A stretch of DNA of 64,000 nt from Mycobacterium lentiflavum (GCF_022374895.2 NZ_CP092423.2:372001-436000); one strand, 5' to 3'. Positions 17,180 to 26,411 are shown, counted from the first letter of the stretch. A program made the numbers and translations. The notes: generated from the letters alone by a model not told the origin.

Positions 17180-18789
17180 GCACCATCTTTGACGTCCGCA
17201 ACGTCCGGCTACCGAAGTTCTCCCGGACGACCGTGATCATCGGAGCGCTGGTCATCGTCGTCGCCCTGGTCGTCGGCTATGTCGGCTACCGGCTGTTCGA
17301 GAAGCTGACGAACAACACCGTCGTCGCCTACTTCCCGGCGGCGAACGCGCTCTACAAGGGGGACAAGGTCCAGATCATGGGCCTGCGGGTGGGCTCGATC
17401 GACAGCATCGAGCCGCTCGGCGACAAGATGAAGGTGACCTTCCACTACGAGAACAAGTACAAGGTCCCGGCCAACGCCTCGGCGGTGATCCTCAACCCCA
17501 CCCTGGTGGCGTCGCGCGCGATCCAGCTGGAGCCGCCTTACAAGGGCGGACCCGTGCTGGGCGACAACGCCGTGATCCCCGAAGAGCGCACCCAGGTGCC
17601 GGTGGAGTGGGACGAACTGCGCAACAGCATCACCAACATCATCTCGAAGCTGGGTCCGACCAAGGAGCAGCCGACGGGTCCGTTCGGTGAGGTCATCTCG
17701 TCGTTCGCCGACGGCCTGGAAGGCAAGAGTAAGCAGATCAACACCGCGCTCAACAGCTTGTCGTCGGCGCTGAACGCGTTGAACGAGGGTCGCGGCGACT
17801 TCTTCGCCGTGGTGCGCAGCCTGGCGCTGTTCGTCAACGCGCTGCACGCCGATGACGCGCAGTTCGTCGCACTGAACCAGAACCTGGCGGATGTCACCGG
17901 CCGGCTGGCGAGCGATGACGGCGCCTTGAACAATGCGCTCCAGCAGTTCGACAGCCTGCTCTCGACGGTCCGGCCGTGGCTGGACAAGAACCGCGAGGTG
18001 TTGACCACCGACGTCAACAACCTGGAAACCGCGACGAACACGCTGCTGCAACCCGATTCGCTGAACGGGCTGGAGACCGCGCTGCACGTGCTGCCGACGG
18101 CCGCGGCCAACATCAATCAGATCTATCACCCGTCGCACGGGTCGGTGGTCGCCATTCCGGCGATCACGAACTTCGCGAACCCGATGCAGTTCATCTGCAG
18201 CTCGATTCAGGCCGGCAGCCGGCTCGGCTATCAGGAATCCGCCGAACTGTGCGCGCAGTACCTGGCGCCGATCCTCGACGCGATCAAGTTCAACTACCTA
18301 CCGTTCGGGTTGAACCTGTTCAGCACCGCCGAGACGTTGCCCAAGGAGGTCGCGTATTCCGAAGATCGGCTGCATCCGCCGAACGGCTACAAGGACACCA
18401 CCGTCCCGGGCATCTGGGTGCCGGATACGCCGACCTCGCACCGCAACACCCAGCAGGGCTGGATCGTGGCGCCGGGTATGCAAGGCCAGCAGGTCGGGCC
18501 GATCACCGCGGGCCTGATGACGCCGGAATCGCTCGAGGAGCTGATGGGCGGACCCAATATCGCACCCGTTCAGTCGAACCTGCAGACCCCGCCGGGCCCG
18601 CCAAACGCTTACGACGAGAACCCGATCCTGCCGCCTATCGGGCTGCGGGCTCCGACGCCGATCCAGCCGCCGGCACCGGGACCGGGAGTGATTCCGGGTC
18701 CCGTCGCGCCGACCCCCGCGCCGGTCGGGGCCCCGGCACCCAACGCCGGTGGTCCGGCGTCCCCCGCTGACTTCGGGGGTGGCCAGTGA
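17176..18789 (+). CDS. mce1D: Mce-family protein Mce1D
   Basis: MCE-domain protein, 537 residues, beginning with TTG at 17176 inside the mce1C stop (TTGA). GGGAGG about ten bases upstream supports this start. A cytoplasmic lead (STIFDVRNVRLPKFSRT) precedes the anchor VIIGALVIVVALVVGYVGY. The MCE core includes ALYKGDKVQIMGLRVGSID. The last 60 residues are proline-rich (PIQPPAPGPGVIPGPVAPTP), as in Mce1C. It is a periplasmic channel subunit corresponding to Rv0172. Confidence 0.95.
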   Translation: MSTIFDVRNVRLPKFSRTTVIIGALVIVVALVVGYVGYRLFEKLTNNTVVAYFPAANALYKGDKVQIMGLRVGSIDSIEPLGDKMKVTFHYENKYKVPANASAVILNPTLVASRAIQLEPPYKGGPVLGDNAVIPEERTQVPVEWDELRNSITNIISKLGPTKEQPTGPFGEVISSFADGLEGKSKQINTALNSLSSALNALNEGRGDFFAVVRSLALFVNALHADDAQFVALNQNLADVTGRLASDDGALNNALQQFDSLLSTVRPWLDKNREVLTTDVNNLETATNTLLQPDSLNGLETALHVLPTAAANINQIYHPSHGSVVAIPAITNFANPMQFICSSIQAGSRLGYQESAELCAQYLAPILDAIKFNYLPFGLNLFSTAETLPKEVAYSEDRLHPPNGYKDTTVPGIWVPDTPTSHRNTQQGWIVAPGMQGQQVGPITAGLMTPESLEELMGGPNIAPVQSNLQTPPGPPNAYDENPILPPIGLRAPTPIQPPAPGPGVIPGPVAPTPAPVGAPAPNAGGPASPADFGGGQ

Positions 18790-19949
18790 ACAGGTTTTCG
18801 CGGTTGATCAGGCACCGGGTCTGGCAGGGCGTGGTGCTGCTGGTCGTCGCCGCGGTGCTGAGCTCGTGTGGCTGGCGAGGCATCTCCAACGTGGCGATCC
18901 CGGGCGGTCCCGGCGACGGCCCGGGCTCCTACACCGTCTACGTGCAGGTACCGGACACCCTGGCGATCAACGGCAACAGCAAGGTGATGGTTGCCGACGT
19001 CTTCGTCGGGTCGATCAAGAAGATCGAGTTGAAGAACTGGGTGGCCACCCTGACGCTCGGCGTCAAGAGCAGCGTCAAGCTGCCGAAGAACGCCATCGCT
19101 CGGATCGGTCAGACGTCGCTGCTCGGTTCTCAGCACGTCGAGCTGGCCGCGCCGCCGAACCCGTCGCACGAACTCTTGAAAAACGGCGACACCATTCCGT
19201 TGAAGAATTCGACGTCGTATCCCACTACCGAGCAGACGCTGGCCAGTCTGTCGTTGATCTTGCGCGGCGGCGGCATCCCGAACCTGGAAGTGCTGCAGAA
19301 CGAGGTCTACGACATCTTTCACGGGCGCGGCGAGCAGATCCGGTCCTTCCTCGGCAAGCTCGACACCTTTACCGCGCAGCTCAACCAGCAGCGCGACGAC
19401 ATCACCCACGCGATCGACTCCACCAACCGGCTGCTGGTCTATGTCGGTGGCCGGTCCGACGTCCTCGACCGAGTGCTGACCGACATCCCGCCGCTGATCA
19501 AGCATTTCGCCGACACCAGGAACCTGCTGATCAACGCGATCGACTCGGTGGGCCGACTCAGCGGGGCCGCGGATCAGTACCTGTCGGAGGCGCGCGGGCC
19601 GCTGCACACCGACCTGCAGGCGCTGCAATGCCCGCTGAAGGAACTCGGCCGCTCCTCGCCGTACCTGATCGGCGCGCTGAAGCTGATCCTGACCCAGCCG
19701 TTCGACATCGACACCGTCCCGAAGATGTTCCGCGGTGACTACGTGAACATCTCGCTGACGCTGGACGTCACCTACAGCTCGGTCGACAACGCGTTCCTCA
19801 CCGGAACCGGATTGTCGGGCGCGCTACGGGCACTCGAGCAGTCCTTCGGCCGCGACCCCGAGACGATGATCCCCGACGTCCGCTACACGCCGAACCCGAA
19901 TGACGCGCCCGGCGGACCGCTGGTGGAACGGGGGGACCGGAATTGCTGA
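18786..19949 (+). CDS. mce1E: Mce-family lipoprotein Mce1E (LprK)
   Basis: The one lipid-anchored MCE subunit, 387 residues. The signal peptide ends in the lipobox LSSC with the modified cysteine at residue 28. The MCE core (SKVMVADVFVGSIKKIEL) and helical region follow. It lacks the proline-rich tail of its two predecessors. The GTG start overlaps the mce1D stop by four bases, and the stop overlaps the mce1F TTG start by seven. Lipidation presumably tethers the Mce hexamer to the membrane independently of the anchors of the other subunits. Corresponds to Rv0173. Confidence 0.95.
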   Translation: MNRFSRLIRHRVWQGVVLLVVAAVLSSCGWRGISNVAIPGGPGDGPGSYTVYVQVPDTLAINGNSKVMVADVFVGSIKKIELKNWVATLTLGVKSSVKLPKNAIARIGQTSLLGSQHVELAAPPNPSHELLKNGDTIPLKNSTSYPTTEQTLASLSLILRGGGIPNLEVLQNEVYDIFHGRGEQIRSFLGKLDTFTAQLNQQRDDITHAIDSTNRLLVYVGGRSDVLDRVLTDIPPLIKHFADTRNLLINAIDSVGRLSGAADQYLSEARGPLHTDLQALQCPLKELGRSSPYLIGALKLILTQPFDIDTVPKMFRGDYVNISLTLDVTYSSVDNAFLTGTGLSGALRALEQSFGRDPETMIPDVRYTPNPNDAPGGPLVERGDRNC

Positions 19950-21493
19950 CTCCCTTCATTAGACGCCAGCTGTGGGCGTTCCTGGTCCTCACGATCGTCT
20001 CGCTGCTGGTGCTCGGCGTCTACTACCTGCAGGTGCCAAGCCTGATGGGGATCGGCCGGTACTCGTTGAAGGCCGAGCTGCCGGCATCGGGGGGGTTGTA
20101 CCCGACGGCCAACGTGACCTATCGCGGCATCACGATTGGCAAGGTCACCGACGTCGAGCCGACCGAGCATGGCGCCGAAGCGACGATGAGCATCGACAGC
20201 CGGTACAAAATCCCGGTCGACACGATCGCGAACGTGCACTCGGTGTCGGCGGTCGGTGAGCAGTATCTGGACCTGGTCTCGACGGGTAACCCCGGAAAGT
20301 ACCTCGCCGACGGGCAAACCATCAGCAAGGGAACCGTGCCCGCCGAGATCGGGCCGGCGCTCGACACGGCTAACCGCGGGCTCGAGGCATTGCCCAAGGA
20401 CAAGATCGGCAAGCTGCTCGACGAAACGGCGGAGTCGGTCGGCGGCCTGGGTCCCGCGCTGCAGCGCCTGGTCGACTCCACGCAGGCGATCGTCGGCGAC
20501 TTCCGGACGAACATCACCAACGTGAACGACATCATCCAGAACTCGGGACCGGTGCTGGACAGCCAGGTGAAGTCCAATGACGCGATCGAGCGCTGGGCGC
20601 GCAACCTGAACACACTGGCCGCGCAGTCCGCGCAACGCGACGCGAACGTGAAAAGCATTCTGTCCCAAGCGGCGCCGACCGCCGATCAGGTCAACGACGT
20701 GTTCAGCGACGTGCGAGAGTCGCTGCCGCAGACGCTGGCGAATCTCGAGGTCGTCTTCGACCTGCTCAAGCGCTACCACACCGGGGTGGAACAGGTGCTG
20801 GTGTTCCTGCCGCAGGGTGCCTCGATTGCGCAGACGGTGGCCGCGCCGTTCCCGAACCAGGCCGCACTCGACCTGGCACTGTCGATCAACCAGCCGCCGC
20901 CGTGTCTGACCGGCTTCATTCCCGCGCCGGAGTGGCGGGCGCCGGCCGACACCAGCATGGCGCCGCTGCCGTCGGGCACCTACTGCAAGATTCCGATGGA
21001 TACGCCGGCCAACAGCGTGCGTGGCTCGCGCAACATCCCGTGTACCGACATCCCCGGAAAGCGGGCGGCCACACCCCGAGAGTGCCGGGATCCCAGACCG
21101 TACGTGCCCGCCGGGACGAACCCCTGGTTCGGTGACCCGAACCAGATTCTGACCTGCCCGGCGCCGGGAGCGCGATGCGATCAGTCGGTGCGCCCCGGCA
21201 TGGTGATCCCCGCGCCGTCGATCAACAACGGCATGAACCCGGCTCCTTCGGACCGGGTCGCGGGGACGCCGCCGCCGACCAGTGATCCTTTGACCCGACC
21301 CGGGCAAGGTACCGTGCAGTGCAACGGACAGCAGCCCAACCCGTGTGTCTACACGCCCTTTGGACCTCCCTCGGCGGTATACAGTCCCCAGAGCGGTGAA
21401 CTGGTAGGGCCCGACGGCGTCAAATACTCCGTCGAAAACTCGACCAAAACAGGAGACGACGGATGGAAGGAGATGCTGGCACCAGCCGGCTGA
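19943..21493 (+). CDS. mce1F: Mce-family protein Mce1F
   Basis: Last MCE subunit, 516 residues. A short N-terminus (LLTPFIRRQLWAF) leads into the anchor LVLTIVSLLVLGVYYL, then the MCE core with GGLYPTANVTYRGITIGKV and a helical needle region. The C-terminal third contains eight or more cysteines (for example CKIPMDT, IPCTDIPGK, QILTCPAPG), so disulfide bonds in the periplasm are likely. The TTG start overlaps mce1E. The gene runs 31 bases into mam1A. Corresponds to Rv0174. Confidence 0.95.
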   Translation: MLTPFIRRQLWAFLVLTIVSLLVLGVYYLQVPSLMGIGRYSLKAELPASGGLYPTANVTYRGITIGKVTDVEPTEHGAEATMSIDSRYKIPVDTIANVHSVSAVGEQYLDLVSTGNPGKYLADGQTISKGTVPAEIGPALDTANRGLEALPKDKIGKLLDETAESVGGLGPALQRLVDSTQAIVGDFRTNITNVNDIIQNSGPVLDSQVKSNDAIERWARNLNTLAAQSAQRDANVKSILSQAAPTADQVNDVFSDVRESLPQTLANLEVVFDLLKRYHTGVEQVLVFLPQGASIAQTVAAPFPNQAALDLALSINQPPPCLTGFIPAPEWRAPADTSMAPLPSGTYCKIPMDTPANSVRGSRNIPCTDIPGKRAATPRECRDPRPYVPAGTNPWFGDPNQILTCPAPGARCDQSVRPGMVIPAPSINNGMNPAPSDRVAGTPPPTSDPLTRPGQGTVQCNGQQPNPCVYTPFGPPSAVYSPQSGELVGPDGVKYSVENSTKTGDDGWKEMLAPAG

Positions 21494-22344
21494 ACCCACC
21501 ACCGATGTCGATGCTTAGTCGTCTACGTCGGAGACGGCCGAAGAAATCGGACGACGTCACCGACGAGACAAACACCGAGGTGACGGCCGAGGATTCGCCA
21601 GAATCCGAGGTCGGAGCCGAGCAGACCGACCCCGAGGTGACGGCCGAGGATTCGCCAGAATCCGAGGTCGGAGCCGAGCAGACCGACCCCGAGGTGACGG
21701 CCGAGGATTCGCCCGCCGAGGCGCCGGAACCTCCCGAGTCCGCCACCGACGCCGCGCCCGCGGCCGACGATGCCGAACAGCCGGAAGCCGACGGCGAGCA
21801 AACCGACACCGACGCCGCGCCCGAGGCGGATGCCGAACGGCGCCCCCCGTCGGCCCTGGGCCGCGGCTGGCTGGCCGGCATCGCTGCGACCCTGATTGTG
21901 CTGGCCGGTGCCGTCGGCACCGGTGGTTACCTGGCGATGCGCTACCACCACGAGAGCCAGGCCATCGCGCGCAACAACGCCGCGGCGCTCAAGGCGGCGA
22001 TCGAGTGCGTGTCCGCCACGCAGGCGCCCGACACCAACGCGATGATCGCCAGCGAGCAGAAGATCATCGAATGCGGTACCGACGCTTTCCGTGAACAGGC
22101 CATGGTCTACACCGGCATGCTCGTGCAGGCCTATCAGTCCGCGAACATCCACGTCCAGGTCTCGGATGTGCGTGGAGCCGTCGAGCGCAACAACAAAGAC
22201 GGTTCGATCGACGTGCTCGTGGCGATGCGCGTCCAGGTGGTCGCCGATCAATCACAGAACGAAACTGGCTATCGGCTTCGGGTGAGAATGGCGCTGGACG
22301 AAGGCCAGTACCGGATCGCCAGGCTCGACCAGGTGACGAAGTGA
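21463..22344 (+). CDS. mam1A: Mce-associated membrane protein Mam1A
   Basis: Mce-associated protein of 293 residues, Rv0175-like. The cytoplasmic N-terminal half is extremely acidic and contains a 19-residue unit (EVTAEDSPESEVGAEQTDP) repeated in tandem. A single membrane segment (about residues 138-160, GIAATLIVLAGAVGTGGYLA) leads to a periplasmic domain of the Mam type, distantly NTF2-like. ATG at 21463 overlaps mce1F by 31 bases but has AGGAGA six bases upstream, so it is preferred to the ATG at 21505. Mam proteins are thought to stabilise Mce complexes. The acidic repeat makes it longer than I expect for the orthologue. Confidence 0.88.
   Translation: MEGDAGTSRLNPPPMSMLSRLRRRRPKKSDDVTDETNTEVTAEDSPESEVGAEQTDPEVTAEDSPESEVGAEQTDPEVTAEDSPAEAPEPPESATDAAPAADDAEQPEADGEQTDTDAAPEADAERRPPSALGRGWLAGIAATLIVLAGAVGTGGYLAMRYHHESQAIARNNAAALKAAIECVSATQAPDTNAMIASEQKIIECGTDAFREQAMVYTGMLVQAYQSANIHVQVSDVRGAVERNNKDGSIDVLVAMRVQVVADQSQNETGYRLRVRMALDEGQYRIARLDQVTK
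21577..21713 (+). repeat. 57-bp in-frame tandem repeat, 2.4 copies, in mam1A
   Basis: Copy 1 starts at 21577, copy 2 at 21634 and a partial copy 3 at 21691; each begins GAGGTGACGGCCGAGGATTC. Copies 1 and 2 are identical at every base I compared, so the duplication is recent or actively homogenised. The period is a multiple of three, so copy-number change would preserve the frame. Confidence 0.9.
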
Positions 22345-23309
22345 CGCTGGTGGTCGAGGAAACTCAGACCACGGTCCCCCAAGTGTCATCAGAGAATGCC
22401 TTGGCGCCCTGGCATATTCGCGCGTGCGCGTTCGCCGTCGACGTCCTGCCCGCCACCGCGGTGGCGACCACGATGGCGTTGGTGTCGTTCACCGTGCCGC
22501 CGCAAGGGGTGTGGTGGTGGCTGAGCAGCTGCGTCCTCGGTATCGCAATCCTGGCGATGTTGGTCAACCGGCTGCTGCTGCCGACCATCTACGACTGGAG
22601 CCTAGGCCGCGCACTGTGTGGAATCGCGGTGGTACACCGTGACGGCACCGTCATCGGCGCCTGGGGCTTGCTGCTGCGGGATCTGGCGCACCTGCTCGAC
22701 ACCGTGTCGGTGGTGGGATGGCTTTGGCCGCTGTGGGATTCGCAACGCCGCACCTTCGCCGATATGCTGCTGCGCACGGACGTGCGAGGCGCGCAGACAC
22801 CGCGGCCCGACGTCATCCGGCGGTGGACGATCATCGCGGTGCTGACCGCGACCGCACTGTGCGTGGCGGGCGGCGCCGTGAGCTACGGGGTGGTCTACTC
22901 CCGCGATCAGCAGACCGATCAAACGCGGGCCGAGATCTCGATACAGGGGCCCAAGATCGTCGCGCAGATGCTGACTTACGATCCGAAGACGCTGTCCGAC
23001 GATTTCAAGCGGGCCCAGTCGCTGGCGACCGATAACTACCGCGGCCCGCTCAAGGCGCAGCAGGACATCGTCCAAAAGGGAAACCCGGTCATCAACGAGT
23101 ACTGGGTGACCGACGGCTCGATCGAGTCGGCGTCGCCGGATCGCGCGACGATGCTGTTGTTCATGCAGGGCCGGCGCGGCGCGGCGCCCCAGGAGCGCTA
23201 CATCACCGCGACTGTGCGGGTGAATTTCGTCAAGGACGCCGGCGGCCATTGGCTGGTCGACAACCTCACCGTGCTGACCAAGCCGAAGCCGCCGGGGAAC
23301 GGAAAATGA
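22341..23309 (+). CDS. mam1B: Mce-associated RDD-domain membrane protein Mam1B
   Basis: Protein of 322 residues with two parts. The N-terminal half is an RDD domain with several membrane segments (APWHIRACAFAVDVLPATAV, then WWLSSCVLGIAILAMLVNRL and YDWSLGRALCGIAVV). The C-terminal half has another membrane segment followed by a Mam-type periplasmic domain ending NFVKDAGGHWLVDNLTVL. The GTG start overlaps mam1A by four bases, and its stop overlaps mam1C (ATGA). It probably bridges the Mce1 channel and membrane partners. Corresponds to Rv0176. Confidence 0.9.
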   Translation: MTLVVEETQTTVPQVSSENALAPWHIRACAFAVDVLPATAVATTMALVSFTVPPQGVWWWLSSCVLGIAILAMLVNRLLLPTIYDWSLGRALCGIAVVHRDGTVIGAWGLLLRDLAHLLDTVSVVGWLWPLWDSQRRTFADMLLRTDVRGAQTPRPDVIRRWTIIAVLTATALCVAGGAVSYGVVYSRDQQTDQTRAEISIQGPKIVAQMLTYDPKTLSDDFKRAQSLATDNYRGPLKAQQDIVQKGNPVINEYWVTDGSIESASPDRATMLLFMQGRRGAAPQERYITATVRVNFVKDAGGHWLVDNLTVLTKPKPPGNGK

Positions 23310-23863
23310 GCCCCCGCAGAAGGTTTGAGCCCGGTGAGGGTGCGCTACTCGTCGCGACGGATCCCCAGATGCGGCGCCGGCGGTGGGGGTTACCCGTCGC
23401 GAGTACCGTCGCGGCGGTGTTGACGACAGCGGCGATCACGCTGTCTACCTTGATGCTGATCTCCCACGAATCCCGTGAGCACGAGGCCTCCAAGACCCGC
23501 GAGGTGCTCAACTACGTGACGGGGTTCATGACGCAGTTCACTTCGCTTGACCCGTATCACGCCAACGACTACGTCATGCGGATAATGGCCCAGGCGACAG
23601 GCGATTTCGCCAAGCAGTATCACGACAAGGCCAACGAGATCCTGCTGCAGGTTGCGCGTGCGGAACCAGCGACCGGCACCATCCTGGGCGCCGCGGTGGA
23701 ACGGTGGAACGACGACGGCAGCGCCACCGTCATGGTGGCGACCGAGGTCACGTCCAAGTCGCCGGATCAAAAGCAGGTATTCGAGAACACCAATCGTTGG
23801 ACGGCAACTGCTACGCGGGAAGGGAATCAGTGGAAGATAAGCAGCCTGCTGCAGGTGATCTGA
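23306..23863 (+). CDS. mam1C: Mce-associated membrane protein Mam1C
   Basis: Protein of 185 residues with a basic cytoplasmic N-terminus, one membrane segment (about residues 33-53, STVAAVLTTAAITLSTLMLI) and a periplasmic Mam domain (FMTQFTSLDPYHANDYV, ending TREGNQWKISSLLQVI). ATG at 23306 overlaps the mam1B stop. The following gene begins inside its 3' end by 34 bases. Corresponds to Rv0177. No catalytic motif is visible; a scaffolding role in the Mce1 complex is inferred from family and position. Confidence 0.88.
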   Translation: MSPRRRFEPGEGALLVATDPQMRRRRWGLPVASTVAAVLTTAAITLSTLMLISHESREHEASKTREVLNYVTGFMTQFTSLDPYHANDYVMRIMAQATGDFAKQYHDKANEILLQVARAEPATGTILGAAVERWNDDGSATVMVATEVTSKSPDQKQVFENTNRWTATATREGNQWKISSLLQVI

Positions 23864-24537
23864 CCGCCGAGGCGGCCTCCGACGACGCCGCTGAACACGA
23901 CGAAAACACCTACACGGCAACGGAATCCGCCAAAGAGTCGGCGAAGCCTGAAGAGCGCGACGCCGACGCCGACGAATCCGCCGCGGCGGCCCAAGAGGGC
24001 GGACGCAAGCGTCGCAAACTGCTGGCCGGCAAATGGATGGCCATCGTCGTAGTGGTGGCCGCACTGCTGTTCGTCGGCTCCGCGGCGTTCGCGGGCGCGG
24101 CCATGCAGCCGTATCTGGCCGACCGCGCCACGGCGGCAACCAAGCTCAACGTGGCCCGCACCGCGGCCAACGCGATCACAACGCTGTGGACCTACACGCC
24201 GGAGAACATGGACAGCCTCGCCGATCGTGCGTCGGCATACCTCAGCGGTGACTTCGAGGCCCAGTACCGCAAATTCGTCGACGCGATCGTGGCCCCGAAC
24301 AAGCAGGCCAAGATCACCAACCGGACTCAAGTCACCGGTGCGGCGGTCGAATCGCTCGATGGCCCGAACGCGGTCGTCATCGTCTACACCAACACCACCT
24401 CGACCAGCCCGCTTACCAAGGACATCCCGGCGCTGAAGTATCTGTCCTATCGGCTGTTCATGAAGCGCGCGAACGGGCGCTGGCTGGTGACCAGGATGAC
24501 GACCGTCACCTCCCTGGACCTCACGCCGCATCCGTAG
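23830..24537 (+). CDS. mam1D: Mce-associated membrane protein Mam1D
   Basis: Last gene of the mce1 operon, 235 residues. An acidic disordered lead (TAEAASDDAAEHDENTYTA) and a basic patch (GGRKRRKLLAGK) precede the membrane segment WMAIVVVVAALLFVGSAAFA, then a periplasmic Mam domain follows. The GTG start at 23830 lies within mam1C and has GAAGGGA upstream; a longer frame reaching back to 23704 is out-of-frame overlap without coding character. Corresponds to Rv0178. Confidence 0.87.
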   Translation: MEDKQPAAGDLTAEAASDDAAEHDENTYTATESAKESAKPEERDADADESAAAAQEGGRKRRKLLAGKWMAIVVVVAALLFVGSAAFAGAAMQPYLADRATAATKLNVARTAANAITTLWTYTPENMDSLADRASAYLSGDFEAQYRKFVDAIVAPNKQAKITNRTQVTGAAVESLDGPNAVVIVYTNTTSTSPLTKDIPALKYLSYRLFMKRANGRWLVTRMTTVTSLDLTPHP

Positions 24538-24562
24538 TCCGGTCGAACCGAGACCGCCGAAA

Positions 24563-24568
24563 TATACT
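24563..24568 (+). promoter_or_regulatory. -10 element TATACT, leaderless promoter
   Basis: TATACT matches the -10 consensus in five of six positions and ends six bases before the GTG at 24575, so transcription should begin at the start codon. It separates the DUF1275 gene from the mce1 operon, which ends 25 bases upstream. Confidence 0.6.
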
Positions 24569-24574
24569 GCACCC

Positions 24575-25294
24575 GTGGATTTCAAGGCGTCGCCGGTATC
24601 CGAGCGGTCGACCGTCGTGGCCCTGTTGCTGTTGACCTTCGCCACCGGATTGGCCGACGCGATCAGCGTCTTGGTACTCGGCCACGTGTTCGTCGCCAAC
24701 ATGACCGGCAACGTGATCTTCCTTGGCTTCTGGCTCGCTCCGCGCACCAACGTCGACTTGACGGCGGTTGTGGTGGCGCTGCCCACCTTCGTGATCACCA
24801 CCATCCTCAGTGGCAGGCTGACCCGCTATTTCGGTAGTAGGACGCGCCCGTGGATCACCACCGTGCTGTCGTTGGAGCTCGTGTTGCTGATCGTGTTGTC
24901 GATACTGGCCGGCTCCGGTGTACTGCACTATCACGACGACACCAAGCTCATCGTCATCGGCTTCCTCGCGGTGACGTTCGGTCTGCAGCATTCGAGCGCA
25001 CGCCAGTTCGGCATCCAAGAGCTCTCCACCACCGTGTTGACGGCGACGATCGTCAGTCTCGGTATGGACAGCCGACTGTCCGGGGGCACGGGTGCGCGCG
25101 AAAATCTGCGTCTCACTGTCGTTTCGACGATGTGTGCCGGTGCGTTCGCCGGCGCGACGATCTCACGATTCGTCATCGCCCCGGTATTCAGCCTCATCGC
25201 GGTGCTGGTCGCGGTCAGCCTGCTGATCTTCCGGTTCGGGCCGCCGGCCACCGAACCCGCGGTGACCGCGACGGCCGAGCCGGCTGACGGTTAG
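24575..25294 (+). CDS. DUF1275 (YoaK-family) membrane protein
   Basis: Integral membrane protein of 239 residues with the DUF1275 pattern: ADAISVLVLGHVFVANMTGN near the N-terminus, then about six hydrophobic helices including SLELVLLIVLSILAGSGVL and VIAPVFSLIAVLVAVSLLIF. The function of the family is unknown. It starts with GTG behind a leaderless-type -10 box and is convergent with the LprO-like gene, the two coding ends overlapping by four bases. I know of no counterpart at this place in M. tuberculosis, so it looks like a lineage-specific insertion. Confidence 0.85.
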   Translation: MDFKASPVSERSTVVALLLLTFATGLADAISVLVLGHVFVANMTGNVIFLGFWLAPRTNVDLTAVVVALPTFVITTILSGRLTRYFGSRTRPWITTVLSLELVLLIVLSILAGSGVLHYHDDTKLIVIGFLAVTFGLQHSSARQFGIQELSTTVLTATIVSLGMDSRLSGGTGARENLRLTVVSTMCAGAFAGATISRFVIAPVFSLIAVLVAVSLLIFRFGPPATEPAVTATAEPADG

Positions 25295-26373
25295 TTGAAG
25301 GCCAGCCAGCTGGGCAGGGCGCGCTCGTGGGAGTCGCAGAGCACCTGACGGGTGTCGCACGACCCACGCGGCGAACCCGCGCCGGCCCACATGCCGCCCG
25401 TGTCGCGACGCAGCACGATCGCCGAGGAGCCGCCGCCGTCCAGCAGGATCGCGGAATCACTGCCCAGTCCGCGGAACAGGTCTTGCATGTTGTCCGGCGT
25501 GTAGCTGCCGCCCTCGAAGATGTACATCTCGTCGCGCTGCTTCACATAGGCCAGGGCGGTACGCGCCGCGCTGGGACCACCGTCGTGCAGCTGTTGGGTC
25601 TGGCCCGGCGCCAGCAGCCCGATCCCGGACACCGCGACGAACTTCTCGTTCTTGTTCAGCAGGTCGGCGACCACCGGGGTGGCGGCGTCGTAGTCGTTCT
25701 TGCTGCGCGGCCACACCACGTACGGCGCTCCACCGGTCGGCAGGATCATCGTCGTCAGCGAGGACCAGCTTTCGCCACCGCCGGAAAGCCCTTGCTTGCC
25801 GGGGTAGGCCGCGGTACCGGTGACAGCCTGGTTGGCGCGGCCTTGCCCGTTCGTGTTGTCCACGAACGCGCCGAGCGGTGAGCTGCAGCCGGTCTGACGC
25901 CACGAACCGGCCTTCTGCCCGCGCACATCGAAGAAGTTGGCGTTGATCGCGATGGTCGGCTGCCCCATCCGCTGCCATGCCTGCAGCGGCGCGTACAGCT
26001 CCGAGGCCTGCCACAGTCCTTCGCCGGTACGGGCCCCGGGGTTGTTCTCGCAGCGGGCCTGGTCACCCCGGTGGGTGTCGACCAACAGGTGCGGCGCCAG
26101 GCGTTCTGCCGCGTTCTTGATGATCATCAGGTGGCCGCCGTTGTTCATCTCGTACCAGCGGCCGCCGGCGTCCATCAGCGGCGTGGGATGGCCGGGACCG
26201 AAGTTGTAGACCAGATACGACCCCTTGGTGGCGCCGATCGCGCTGGCGAGCAGCTCGCGGGCATCAGCGGCGTGCGCGACGGGCGGTGCGACGGTGCTCG
26301 TTAGCAGGATGCAGGCGAGCATTGTGGTGACGCTTGCCGCCAGTCGGCGCAACCTGGTGCGTCGTGTCAGCAC
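25291..26373 (-). CDS. lprO: Exported phosphodiester-glycosidase-like protein (LprO position)
   Basis: Secreted protein of 360 residues. A basic N-terminus and hydrophobic core (MLACILLTSTVAPPVAHA) form a signal peptide, with a plausible cleavage after AHA. The body ends with SAILLDGGGSSAIVLR and CDTRQVLCDSHERALP, matching the NAGPA/phosphodiester glycosidase domain that hydrolyses sugar-phosphodiesters. Gene order matches Rv0179c (LprO), annotated as a lipoprotein, but the only signal-region cysteine sits in MLAC, a poor lipobox, so lipidation is doubtful. GTG start with AAAGGG six bases upstream. Confidence 0.8.
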   Translation of the reverse strand: MLTRRTRLRRLAASVTTMLACILLTSTVAPPVAHAADARELLASAIGATKGSYLVYNFGPGHPTPLMDAGGRWYEMNNGGHLMIIKNAAERLAPHLLVDTHRGDQARCENNPGARTGEGLWQASELYAPLQAWQRMGQPTIAINANFFDVRGQKAGSWRQTGCSSPLGAFVDNTNGQGRANQAVTGTAAYPGKQGLSGGGESWSSLTTMILPTGGAPYVVWPRSKNDYDAATPVVADLLNKNEKFVAVSGIGLLAPGQTQQLHDGGPSAARTALAYVKQRDEMYIFEGGSYTPDNMQDLFRGLGSDSAILLDGGGSSAIVLRRDTGGMWAGAGSPRGSCDTRQVLCDSHERALPSWLAFN

Positions 26374-26411
26374 GGCAGCCCTTTCGGCCCTTATGTGGAT
26401 GCAACATTCAC

